From assembly GCA_017649565.1 (NCBI GenBank), contig JAGCGO010000078.1:1-64000 (forward strand): a stretch of DNA of 64,000 nucleotides, in the 5' to 3' direction. Positions 34,776 to 42,969 of the stretch are shown here, in pieces. Source of the stretch: Fibrobacter sp. GTDB taxonomy: Bacteria > Fibrobacterota > Fibrobacteria > Fibrobacterales > Fibrobacteraceae. The translations under genes and the position numbers were made by a program. Position 1 is the first letter of the stretch. Each line of letters opens with the position of its first letter. The notes beneath the pieces were generated by a model, which made no database searches, was not told the DNA's origin, and saw only the letters and a program-made list of their open reading frames with translations.

Positions 34776-35459
34776 ATGGCTAACGAATCTACAACCAACA
34801 ATTCTGAACTCAAGGATTTCTTTGTTACCCACGGTACCAAGCTCGGTATCGTCCTGGTCGTCATCATGGCCATCGTCGTGGGTGTTGTGCAATATAAGGA
34901 ATACCGCAAGGGTGCTCTTGATGCCCAGGCCGAAAATCTCGGTCTCGGTATGACGTATCTCTACGCCGGCGAAAAGGACAGCGCCCTGGCTGAGTTCGAA
35001 TCCAAGATGAATTCCGGCAAGCTCGAAGGCCTCGCCTTTGCAAAGGCTGCCCTCTACAGTGCAAACATCAAGTATGAACGCAACGACTTCGACGGTGCCG
35101 AGGCCCTGTTCCAGAAGTCTCTCGACAAGGCCGGTTCCTCTGCGCTGGTCCGCTCTGCCGCAATGCATGGCATTGCCTCCGTGAAGATGGAAAAGGGCGA
35201 CTACACTGCCGCTGCCAGTCTCCTCGAAAAGTTTGTCAGTGAATTCGGCAAGCGCACGGGTGACCTCCAGGATCGTTACGAAAAGGACGAACCGGTGGAC
35301 GAGACCCCGATGGTCGCCGACGCCATGTGGAAGCTCACGCTCGTTTACGACAAGCTGGGCCAGGCCGACAAGGCCAAGGCTACTGCCGAACGCCTCCTCA
35401 AGGTCTACGGCGACAACGCCCAGTATGCCGACAAGGCGTCCAAGTTCCTCGGAAAGTAA
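34776..35459 (+). CDS. Membrane-anchored tetratricopeptide protein (YfgM-like)
   Basis: 227 residues from the ATG at 34776 (M-A-N-E-S-T...); the open frame extends upstream into the tRNA region and is not meaningful there. One N-terminal TM helix (LGIVLVVIMAIVVGVVQY, ~24-41) after a short cytoplasmic tail, then TPR-like helical hairpins: LGMTYLYAGEKDSALAEFE, ALYSANIKYERNDFDGAEALF, GIASVKMEKGDYTAAASLL and LTLVYDKLGQADKAKATAERLL. The layout matches YfgM-type proteins that help chaperone secreted proteins; role inferred. A strong terminator follows. Confidence 0.82.
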   Translation: MANESTTNNSELKDFFVTHGTKLGIVLVVIMAIVVGVVQYKEYRKGALDAQAENLGLGMTYLYAGEKDSALAEFESKMNSGKLEGLAFAKAALYSANIKYERNDFDGAEALFQKSLDKAGSSALVRSAAMHGIASVKMEKGDYTAAASLLEKFVSEFGKRTGDLQDRYEKDEPVDETPMVADAMWKLTLVYDKLGQADKAKATAERLLKVYGDNAQYADKASKFLGK

Positions 35460-35479
35460 TTCCCGAAACGCTTAAGAGA

Positions 35480-35508
35480 TTTCCCCGGTCTGGCCGGGGA
35501 TTTTTTTT
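35480..35508 (+). terminator. Intrinsic terminator
   Basis: TCCCCGG / CCGGGGA stem followed by eight T residues, 20 bp after the TPR gene. Confidence 0.92.
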
Positions 35509-35521
35509 GTCCTGTTTTGGA

Positions 35522-36589
35522 TTACTGGTGGGCGAATGCCCAGCCGATGGCGAAAAGGGCGTAGTACGCGACTATCCAGAAGATATCCGTGACAGCGACC
35601 GGCGCTCCCCAGCGCAAGCTCTTCTTGCTCGGGATGAACCCGCACAGGAGGCCCGCGATGAAACCGTACAGGTGGGCGAGGATGTCGGCATGCTCGCCGA
35701 GCCCGACAAACGTGGCCAGCGAGGCGGCCCCGCACAGGGGGGCGAACCGGCGCAGCAGCCCGTGGCTTTCCTTGGGCATCAGGCGGAACTCCATTACGGA
35801 AAGCGCGCCGATGGCGGCGAAGACGAACGTGGAAAATCCCAGACTGCGGAAATCCGAGTGGACGGTGGCCGCGACGCAGAAGTTTGCGACCGCGCTTGAA
35901 ACGGCGAGGAACGGGACCACCTTCGCAAGGGAGATTCTATAGCTCATCATGCTGAGCACGAGGTAACCCGTGAGCAGGTTGCCCCCGAGGTGTCTAGAGT
36001 CTCCGTGTAGTGTCAGTGCCGTGATGCAACGCCACCATTGTCCGTTCATGACCTTGTCGGCGTCGGAAAGACCCTCGCCTTCGATGCCGGGAATGATGCC
36101 GGAGAACTGTACCAGGGTGACTGCCGCCGGGACAAGCAGGACCCAGATGGGCTGGAGACTTGCCTTGAGCGGGAGCGGTTCGTTGACTTCCCTGGGCGGG
36201 TTCTCGCGGTGGTATAGTCGTATCTGGAATCGGGCCCGTTTCTGGTCGTCCAAGTCGACGAAAATCTGGAAGGGACCATCGGGGGAGTGCTCCAGCCGGT
36301 GCGTGATTCCCTGCGACAGGAGTACAAGGCTCTCGTCACGAATTTGTTTGTAACCGCCTTCGCTGATGCGCACTTCGGTAGGCTCAATTTCTTCTTCGAG
36401 TGGCTGCGGTGCGGTTGCTTGCTCTGTTACAGGGACCGCTGCGGCCGGTTGTGCCTCGGGCGCCGGTTCCGGCATGGCCGGGATTTCCGGTATGCTCGGC
36501 ATTTCTTGCACTGGGGGCTGTTCCGGTGCATTGCTGGCCGGCGGTACTGTAGGCCTGCGCCTGACCATGGGACTCATGAACCTGGGCAT
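35522..36589 (-). CDS. Rhomboid-family intramembrane protease
   Basis: 355 residues. Residues ~1-75 are a Pro/Ala/Glu-rich cytoplasmic tail, and ~75-140 a small folded part. The C-terminal ~205 residues have six hydrophobic helices with rhomboid marks: LHGDSRHLGGN (195-204, HxxxN-type), the presumed nucleophile in LGFSTFVFAAIGA (Ser253; G-F-S-T instead of G-x-S-G) and the partner histidine in ILAHLYGFIAGLL (His306). Likely active, but the changed serine motif leaves some doubt. Only 1 bp separates it from the preceding PHP gene. Confidence 0.82.
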   Translation of the reverse strand: MPRFMSPMVRRRPTVPPASNAPEQPPVQEMPSIPEIPAMPEPAPEAQPAAAVPVTEQATAPQPLEEEIEPTEVRISEGGYKQIRDESLVLLSQGITHRLEHSPDGPFQIFVDLDDQKRARFQIRLYHRENPPREVNEPLPLKASLQPIWVLLVPAAVTLVQFSGIIPGIEGEGLSDADKVMNGQWWRCITALTLHGDSRHLGGNLLTGYLVLSMMSYRISLAKVVPFLAVSSAVANFCVAATVHSDFRSLGFSTFVFAAIGALSVMEFRLMPKESHGLLRRFAPLCGAASLATFVGLGEHADILAHLYGFIAGLLCGFIPSKKSLRWGAPVAVTDIFWIVAYYALFAIGWAFAHQ

Positions 36590-36590
36590 G

Positions 36591-38330
36591 TTAACCTGCC
36601 TTTGCCGCAGATGTCATGGCGAAGTGCCCGTCTGCCGTCTTGCATTCGGCACGGAGGTAGGCGTAGTCTTCGAAGTCCATCGTAATGTCGGAAGAGGCGC
36701 GTGCAACGACCATACTGTGCAGGTCCACGACTTCCTTGTCTGCTATTTTGCCGTCAAGTTTGCGCTTCCTTCCGAAAATGCGGATGTAGCGGAAGCAGCC
36801 GCCCATGTCGGCCGTGCAGCGGGCATGGAAATGGATGCGCTTGCCGTCGCGTTCCCACCAGAGTGCAGGCCCGTCGGTGATGTAGCAGTTGTCGCCTGCG
36901 AACGCCTCGTTCAAGCTCTCGAGCGAAAGCCCATCCCCCGAGCCTCGTCTCACGTCTCTCGTCTCACGTCTCTCGTCTCTCGCCTCTCCTCTCTCGTCTC
37001 TCGCCTCTCGTCTCTCGTCTCTCGCCTCTCCTCTCTCGTCTCTCGCCTCTCCTCTCTCGTCTCTCGTCTCTCCTCTCTCGTCTCTCGCCTCTCCTCTCTC
37101 GTCTCTCGTCTCTCGTCTCTCGTCTAATTTCACCACTGTCCGCACTTTTCCGAACACGTGGTCCCGTGAGTGCTTGAGTGTAAGCAGCGGGAACTCGACT
37201 GCCGTAGTGTCGTTCAGGTCGCCGTGGGCGTCGTTCCCGCCGATGGGGAGCAAGTAGTTTTCCTTGCCGAGTTCGCTTATCCAGAATTCCCTGCCCAGCA
37301 TGAACCCTTCGTCGTGCATCCCGTTCCAGAACTGGATGCCGCGGATCTTGTGTTCCGCGTTCAGGTTCAGGTCCTTGTGGCTCCAGTAGCCGCGCCGGAA
37401 CACGAATTTCTCGATGATTCCCATCGGTTGCAGGGGGTGGGCCGCGAAACAGTGGGCCTCTGTCACTTTCAGGTGGTCCGGAATTTTCCGGGTGGGCATG
37501 TTGTCGAGCCAGTAACGCCCGCAGTCGCCGAGTCCCGGCAGGTATTCGTCGGGAGCGAGTACGGTCATATGGACGTTTTCTCCCTTGGAGTTCCCCGCGG
37601 AGACTTCCTCGCCGGCAAGCAGCAACGGGTATTTTTCCGGGAGTGCCGCGATTTCGTCCTTGAGCGCCTGGAACCTGGGCATAGGCGATTCGGCCTCGCG
37701 CGTGTAGTCCTCGGCGGTGAACGCAAAGTCGTAGGCGTGGTCCGTGCAGCACACGAAATCGAGGCCGACAGCCTTTGCCGCCTGCTGGAAAACCTGGGGC
37801 GTGGCGCCGAATTCCACATGGTCGGCGGAGTAGTGCGTGTGACAGTGCATTTCGCCGGCTGCGTATCCGGGCGCCTTCGGGAGATCCTCGGAAAGCACTT
37901 GCAGGGTGAGCGGTTCGGCCCGCAGCCCAGGCAGGCTCCAGCGCCTGAACGTGCGCACCTTCCCGTCGGCTATGCGCTTCGCCGTGAACTCTACGTAGAT
38001 GCAGTAGCGGCCGGGCTTGATCCCTTCAAGGGGAATGGGGTGGAATTCAAAACCTTGTTGCGCCTCGATGTTGAGCGGGATTTCCCGTACGTCCCATGCG
38101 GACCTGGGTGCACCCTGTGCGGCGATAGAGACCTTGGCCTGTTCCAATACGACTGGGAATCGGTTCGCGTCGCGCATGACGATCCATAGAATCGGGGTTT
38201 CGCCGGGAACGGCTTGAAACGCCATGTCCGCAATAATTTCGGGCCAGGATCTGAACAGGAGCGACCACGGCAACTTGAACTTGAAGTGCGTCTCTGCGTA
38301 GTGCAGCTTTTCCCAAGGTGCGAAAATCAT
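36591..38330 (-). CDS. PHP/CehA-type metallohydrolase carrying an in-frame heptamer array
   Basis: 579 residues. Residues 1-150 form a beta-rich N-terminal part. The PHP-like metal site is MHCHTHYSADH (161-171) with VCCTDHAYDF (193-202) and later H/D motifs (GGNDAHGD, about 370). Residues ~402-463 are nothing but degenerate 7-residue repeats (R-D-E-R-G-E-A, R-D-E-R-R-E-T), the translation of 26 heptanucleotide units at 36944-37125. The last ~117 residues (SLNEAFAGDNCYITDGPALW...) are a normal folded end. Hydrolysis of a phosphoester or ester is likely. It overlaps the barrel gene by one base (TGATG). Confidence 0.85.
   Translation of the reverse strand: MIFAPWEKLHYAETHFKFKLPWSLLFRSWPEIIADMAFQAVPGETPILWIVMRDANRFPVVLEQAKVSIAAQGAPRSAWDVREIPLNIEAQQGFEFHPIPLEGIKPGRYCIYVEFTAKRIADGKVRTFRRWSLPGLRAEPLTLQVLSEDLPKAPGYAAGEMHCHTHYSADHVEFGATPQVFQQAAKAVGLDFVCCTDHAYDFAFTAEDYTREAESPMPRFQALKDEIAALPEKYPLLLAGEEVSAGNSKGENVHMTVLAPDEYLPGLGDCGRYWLDNMPTRKIPDHLKVTEAHCFAAHPLQPMGIIEKFVFRRGYWSHKDLNLNAEHKIRGIQFWNGMHDEGFMLGREFWISELGKENYLLPIGGNDAHGDLNDTTAVEFPLLTLKHSRDHVFGKVRTVVKLDERRETRDERGEARDERGETRDERGEARDERGEARDERREARDERGEARDERRETRDVRRGSGDGLSLESLNEAFAGDNCYITDGPALWWERDGKRIHFHARCTADMGGCFRYIRIFGRKRKLDGKIADKEVVDLHSMVVARASSDITMDFEDYAYLRAECKTADGHFAMTSAAKAG
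36944..37125. repeat. 26-unit heptanucleotide array inside a coding region
   Basis: Twenty-six contiguous 7-bp units (182 bp) on the plus strand: mostly ctcgtct, with ctcgcct, ctcctct and two cacgtct. The same unit family occurs between genes at 20989 and 29131. 182 is not a multiple of 3, so adding or losing one or two units would change the frame of the host gene. Confidence 0.95.
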
Positions 38331-39535
38331 CAGGGCCCCGCGTTTTTCGTCGAGGTTTCAGTCGCTTTTTCTTCTTGTTTCTTGGGTTCGCTTTTTTTGT
38401 CGGTTGCAGGGGGCGGCAAGGAATCTGCCGGAGCCGGGGCATTTGTTGCCGCCGGTGCGGGCGCCGCCTTTGCTGCCGTGTCAGCCTTTGTCGTCGGGAC
38501 TGCTGTCTTTGCTGCCGTGTCTACAGGGGCAACTGTCGTGTCTGCAACTTTTGAAGTCGTGTCCGTGGCAACTGCAGTCGTGTCCGCAACCTTGGCTGTC
38601 GAATCCGCTTTGTTGCTTGTTGTGTCAGCTGCGGTGGCTGTCGAGTCGGCCTTTTTCGCAATCGGTGTTTTCGCCGTTGAATCCTTGCTTGTCGTGGTAG
38701 TGGCGATCTTCTTGGGCGCCTTGCTGCTGTCGCTAGCGGCAGAATCCAGTGCCGCCTTGGGATAGTTCCACAGGCCGAATCCTACGCGGATCTGCAACTG
38801 CAATCCGCCGATATTCCACTTGGCTTTGTCCGTGGGGCCGTCGGGTACGATATCTGCGTAGCTCTTTTTCGACTTGACCGGGATGGAACTGTAGCCGATA
38901 TCGCCGAACACGTTGAATCCCTTCCAGCTGGTAATCAGGTATCCGATGCTAAATCCGAAACCTCCGCCGTAAAGGGGCGTTTCTGCGTCAATTTTTCCCC
39001 AGGACGAGTAGATTTCTGTGCCTGGCAGGACCCAGTACCAACGGACGGCGACGCTGAACAAACTTTCTCCCGAGAGGTCCATCAGGTTTTTGGGAATGGC
39101 AAGACGGTACTCCAGGAACAGCGGCATGCCCTGTATGGTGTATTCGTAATGGTGGGTCTTGTTTTTGCGGTCGGTCAGGACGACGGACTCGTGGTCGTAT
39201 ATGAACGAAAGGCCGAGGCTAAGGAAGTTGTCCCGGATGGGTTGGAACTGCAGACCCCCGGTAATGGGGAAACAGAAATTGACCTTCTGAAAATCCTGCT
39301 TCGCGACGGTCAGCGATTCGCTTTCGGTTAGCGCCTGGCTGTATAGTTCCCTGTAGATCGTGTCGACCGCGTTCTGAAAATACTGGCGTTCTTCGAAATT
39401 TAGGAACGAAATTGCCGGCTGCAGAAAAATGGATATGCGGCCGTTGTCGTGCTCAACTTTATCCGCATCGGCAAAGACCATTGCCGCAAAGAGCAATACG
39501 CAAAGTACAGTCTTTAGAAACAGCGGTCTCTTCAT
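38330..39535 (-). CDS. Outer-membrane barrel protein with Thr/Ala/Asp-rich tail
   Basis: 401 residues. Signal peptide MKRPLFLKTVLCVLLFAAMVFA|DA. Residues ~30-265 look like barrel strands (ISIFLQPAISFLNFEE, LSLGLSFIYDHESVVL, LFLEYRLAIPKN, GGGFGFSIGYLITSWKGFNVFG in parts, LQLQIRVGFGLWNYP). The last ~130 residues are low complexity with repeated K-A-D-S-T-A-x-x-A-D-T-T units and a Lys/Glu-rich end, so unusually the tail follows the barrel. It sits in a run with BamD upstream and the PHP hydrolase downstream. Confidence 0.75.
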   Translation of the reverse strand: MKRPLFLKTVLCVLLFAAMVFADADKVEHDNGRISIFLQPAISFLNFEERQYFQNAVDTIYRELYSQALTESESLTVAKQDFQKVNFCFPITGGLQFQPIRDNFLSLGLSFIYDHESVVLTDRKNKTHHYEYTIQGMPLFLEYRLAIPKNLMDLSGESLFSVAVRWYWVLPGTEIYSSWGKIDAETPLYGGGFGFSIGYLITSWKGFNVFGDIGYSSIPVKSKKSYADIVPDGPTDKAKWNIGGLQLQIRVGFGLWNYPKAALDSAASDSSKAPKKIATTTTSKDSTAKTPIAKKADSTATAADTTSNKADSTAKVADTTAVATDTTSKVADTTVAPVDTAAKTAVPTTKADTAAKAAPAPAATNAPAPADSLPPPATDKKSEPKKQEEKATETSTKNAGP

Positions 39536-39544
39536 TCTGCGGGC

Positions 39545-40396
39545 CTAGTTCGTCATTTCCTTTTCTTCTTTCTGGACGCGGTTCTTTTCGGCGTCTTTCT
39601 TCAGCTTCTTTGCAAATTTGGTTTCGGCCTTCGCAATTTTCTTTTCGGTCTTTTCGATTTTTTTCAGGACGTCCTTGTCGTCGGCATGGTCGTTACGTGC
39701 AATTTCGAGGTACGAGCGTGCGGCGTCAAACTGGTCCAGCTTGGTATAGGCTTCCGAAATCATGAAGAGAGATTCTTCCCTGCGCTTGGACTTGGGATAG
39801 TTGTCGAGAAATTCCTTCAGGTAGATAACCGTGGCCTGGGGCTTGTCCATGCGCATGTAGAGGCGTGCGGTCTGGAATTCCTTTTCGGCCAGGCGTTCGA
39901 TAAGTTGCTCGTAATAGTAGTTTACCGAATCACGCAGGGGAGTCTCGGGATAGTTGTCCAGGTACCGTTCGAAGTCCTTCATCGCTGTCGTCGTATTGCT
40001 TTCGTCGCGAGAAACCTTGAATTCCATATTGTACGAAGAGACTGCCTTGCGGTAGGCTGCCGTTTCTGCGAACGGAGAACCGGGGAAGTTCAACACGAAA
40101 CTGCCGTATTCGCCACGCGCCTCAATCCAATCTTCAAGGTTGAAGTAGCTTTCGGCCAGCAGGAACTGGCTCTTTTCCAGATAGCCCGTACCGGCACACA
40201 AGGAGAGAATGTCTTCCAGCTTGTCTTGTGCGCGTCCGTACTTTCCTCTCTTGAACAGGTCTTCGGCGACTTCGTATTTTTCACGGCAAAACTCGGTGTG
40301 CGACTTTTTGTCTTTGCCGGAACCGGCGCAACCGACCAGGAGTGCTGCACTTAAAAAAATCGGGAAGAAGAGGGTGTTCTTTTCGAATACAATCAT
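39545..40396 (-). CDS. bamD: Outer membrane assembly lipoprotein BamD
   Basis: 283 residues, close to the family's usual length. Lipobox L-V-G-C (Cys23) then AGSGKDKK. Five TPR-like helical hairpins are visible: AEDLFKRGKYGRAQDKLEDIL, AESYFNLEDWIEARGEYGSFVLNFPGSP (in two parts), a DFERYLDNYPETPL segment, ARLYMRMDKPQATVIYLKEFLDNYPKSK (in two parts) and SEAYTKLDQFDAARSYLE. BamD binds BamA and substrate barrels at the outer membrane. The end is a Lys-rich coiled tail. Divergent from lptF. Confidence 0.9.
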   Translation of the reverse strand: MIVFEKNTLFFPIFLSAALLVGCAGSGKDKKSHTEFCREKYEVAEDLFKRGKYGRAQDKLEDILSLCAGTGYLEKSQFLLAESYFNLEDWIEARGEYGSFVLNFPGSPFAETAAYRKAVSSYNMEFKVSRDESNTTTAMKDFERYLDNYPETPLRDSVNYYYEQLIERLAEKEFQTARLYMRMDKPQATVIYLKEFLDNYPKSKRREESLFMISEAYTKLDQFDAARSYLEIARNDHADDKDVLKKIEKTEKKIAKAETKFAKKLKKDAEKNRVQKEEKEMTN

Positions 40397-40459
40397 TTTT
40401 TTTCTTTGGTTAATTCTACTTTTTGGATGTAAAGTAGCAAAAAGAAGACCGACAGAAAA

Positions 40460-41863
40460 ATGATTTTAGTCCGCTATGTCTTGAAAGAGCTGATTGCGCC
40501 CTTCCTGGCGTCACTTTTCGGCATCACCTTTTTGTTCGTGGTCGATTTTCTCGTCAAAATTCTGGATAATGTCCTTTCGAAAGGCCTGCCTGCTTCGACG
40601 GTTCTTGAGATATTCGTTTTGAACCTCGCTTGGATGTTGTCGCTCTCTATCCCGATGGCTGTTCTTGTGGCGTGCCTTATGTCGTTTGGACGCATGTCGG
40701 GGGATCAGGAAATTACTGCGGTGAAGGCTGCCGGAGTCTCTCCCGTTTCACTCATCCGTCCCGTGTTTATCGTTGGCATGCTGCTCTCGGTTTTGTTGAT
40801 GTTGTTCAACAACTGGGTGCTCCCCGAGGCGAACCACCGTTCTGTCGAACTGATGAACGCCGTCTCCCGGAAAAAGCCCCATGTGTTCATCGATGCTGGA
40901 AAGCTGATTACGCAGTTCCCGGACGTCCAGCTCTGGGTGAGTCGGATTGACCCGTCGTCGGGTACGCTTTACGGAATCCAGGTCTTTGAACTGGAACACA
41001 AGGGTCCCCCGCGAATCGTGTATGCCGACAGTGCCTCGATGGAATACGTCGATAACGGGGCTACGCTGATGTTCAAGCTCCGCAGTGGGGAAACCCACGT
41101 GGTCGATGCGGATGACCCCAGCAACTATTTCCGTATAAGGTTCTTTGCGCAGGATCTGGCCCTCAAGAACGTGGACGACCGACTTGAACGCCGTAGCCGC
41201 AGCTACAGGAGCGACCGCGAAATGCCGGTGGAGATGATGCTCGACGTGGTCCACGATGCCGAGGCCCGTTACGATACCGCCTTTATCGAGGCGAAGGGAA
41301 GAAGGCTTTCGTCCCTGCAGGAACTGCGTCTCCGGTTGGAACAGGACTCGATTGTGCCGTCCGGGGTGAAATCTCCATACGTGGCCGACGATACCAACAA
41401 AGTTATGCGTTCCCTCTCCAAGCTTCGCATGAGCGAAATGTCCGTACTCAGGATGACGGAACGGCTTTACAGTCGCATGGAAACCGAGAAAAAACGTTCT
41501 GCCCAGTACCTTGTCGAAATCCACAAGAAGTTTAGCACTTCTGCCGCATGTCTTGTCTTTATCCTTATCGGGGCTCCGCTGGGCATCATGGCCCGCAAGG
41601 GGGGAATCGGTACGGGCATCATCTACAGCCTTGCCTTCTTTGTCATTTTCTGGGTTTGCCTCATCGGTGGCGAAAACCTGGCTGACCGTCTTATCATTTC
41701 TCCTGAATTGGCCATGTGGGCCCCGAACATCATAATTGGTGCCTTCGGCATATTTATCACGATTGCCATGGTGCGCGACCGTTTCTCGGGGGATTCGAAA
41801 TTCTTCCGTGCAATCCACAAGGTGGGGCGGCTGTTCACGTTTATCACCAAGAGGTTCGGATGA
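40460..41863 (+). CDS. lptF: LptF/LptG-family LPS export permease (first copy)
   Basis: 467 residues. YjgP/YjgQ family: VRYVLKELIAPFLASLFGITFLFVVDF N-terminus in pieces, FLVKILDNVLSKGLP, a periplasmic beta-jellyroll part (~100-320), then three C-terminal TM helices (LVFILIGAPLGIMARKGG, GIIYSLAFFVIFWVCLI, APNIIIGAFGIFITIAM). Part of the LptB2FG transporter that moves lipopolysaccharide toward the outer membrane. ATGA overlap with the second permease. F versus G is assigned by order only. Confidence 0.88.
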   Translation: MILVRYVLKELIAPFLASLFGITFLFVVDFLVKILDNVLSKGLPASTVLEIFVLNLAWMLSLSIPMAVLVACLMSFGRMSGDQEITAVKAAGVSPVSLIRPVFIVGMLLSVLLMLFNNWVLPEANHRSVELMNAVSRKKPHVFIDAGKLITQFPDVQLWVSRIDPSSGTLYGIQVFELEHKGPPRIVYADSASMEYVDNGATLMFKLRSGETHVVDADDPSNYFRIRFFAQDLALKNVDDRLERRSRSYRSDREMPVEMMLDVVHDAEARYDTAFIEAKGRRLSSLQELRLRLEQDSIVPSGVKSPYVADDTNKVMRSLSKLRMSEMSVLRMTERLYSRMETEKKRSAQYLVEIHKKFSTSAACLVFILIGAPLGIMARKGGIGTGIIYSLAFFVIFWVCLIGGENLADRLIISPELAMWAPNIIIGAFGIFITIAMVRDRFSGDSKFFRAIHKVGRLFTFITKRFG

Positions 41864-42957
41864 GATTCCCGCGGTACCTTGTCTGGAATTTCGTGAAGAT
41901 GTTCCTCATCGTGGTCATCGGTGCCATTCTGGTGTTTGCGCTGATCGATTTCGTGGGCAATATCAAGACGTGGCTTGCCCGCGACATGAAGGACGTGGGC
42001 GACTACTACCTGAGTTATTTGCCCTACATGGTGTACCTGATTTCTCCGGTGGCGCTTTTTATCGCGGTTATCGCGTCCGTGGGTAACATGGCACGTCACC
42101 TTGAAATGTGTGCCATGCAGAGCTCCGGACAGGGACCGTTCAAGACGCTCTTGCCGATATTCCTCATCGGTATCCTGGTATCTGTAGGGTCGTACGAGAT
42201 GAGCGAACTCTGGCTCCCCGATGCGAACCACAGGCGATTCGAAATCATGGAGACGAACGCCCAGAAACGCAAGAACCCGCGAATCAAGGAAAAACAGAAT
42301 TTCACGTTTATCGACAACGAGAAGGCGAGCTGGTTCTTCAAGTTCTATTCGGGCACCAAGAAGGTGGGCCGCGACGTGGTGCTGTTGCTACGCGACGAAG
42401 GCCGCCTGGTGGAACGCTATGATGCGCGCCATGTCCGCTGGGTCGAGGAAGACAGCACTACCGCTGGATACTGGCGTATGGAAAACGGCTTCCATCGGGT
42501 GTTCCGCAAGGACGGTACGGTCAGCGTTACCCCGTACCACCGGGAATCCCTTGCAAACAGGTTGAGTACGCATCCCGACGACCTGATTAACGAACGCCAG
42601 ATTGCCGACGAGATGGATTCCAAGATGGTCAAGCAGCGTATCGACGTGCTGCGTCGTTCCGGCGAAGATACCCGCGTTATGGAGACCGCCCTCCACTTCA
42701 AGCGCTCTGCGCACTGGATGAACCTGGTTGTCCTGCTGATCGGTGCTGCGCTTTGCCACAGGTTTAGCCGTTCGGGGGGCCTTTCCCAGAAGTTCGGTGT
42801 TGGCCTTTTGATTGTGTTTAGCTATTATATTCTTGAAAGAATCGGATTGAAAATGGGCGAGAACGGGGCTTTGACTCCGTTTATGGCTGCGTGGATTAGT
42901 CATTACGTTTATGCGTTGTTGGCTTCCGTGATGCTCTACCGTTCATTCCGCTTGTAA
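41860..42957 (+). CDS. lptG: LptF/LptG-family LPS export permease (second copy)
   Basis: 365 residues from the ATG at 41860 (ATGA overlap with the first permease gene). RYLVWNFVKMFLIVVIGAILV at the start, D-F-V-G-N-I-K-T-W, YLPYMVYLISPVALFIAVIASVGNMARHLE in pieces, ELWLPDANHRRFE, then the C-terminal helices (MNLVVLLIGAALCHRFS, FGVGLLIVFSYYILERIG, MAAWISHYVYALLASVMLY). The second heterodimer partner of LptB2FG. Translational coupling fits equal dosage. Confidence 0.9.
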   Translation: MRFPRYLVWNFVKMFLIVVIGAILVFALIDFVGNIKTWLARDMKDVGDYYLSYLPYMVYLISPVALFIAVIASVGNMARHLEMCAMQSSGQGPFKTLLPIFLIGILVSVGSYEMSELWLPDANHRRFEIMETNAQKRKNPRIKEKQNFTFIDNEKASWFFKFYSGTKKVGRDVVLLLRDEGRLVERYDARHVRWVEEDSTTAGYWRMENGFHRVFRKDGTVSVTPYHRESLANRLSTHPDDLINERQIADEMDSKMVKQRIDVLRRSGEDTRVMETALHFKRSAHWMNLVVLLIGAALCHRFSRSGGLSQKFGVGLLIVFSYYILERIGLKMGENGALTPFMAAWISHYVYALLASVMLYRSFRL

Positions 42958-42969
42958 GGGGAAAGTTGT

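Noticed and set aside
36944..37125. CRISPR array
   Set aside because: Units are 7 bp, contiguous and without spacers, and there are no cas genes.
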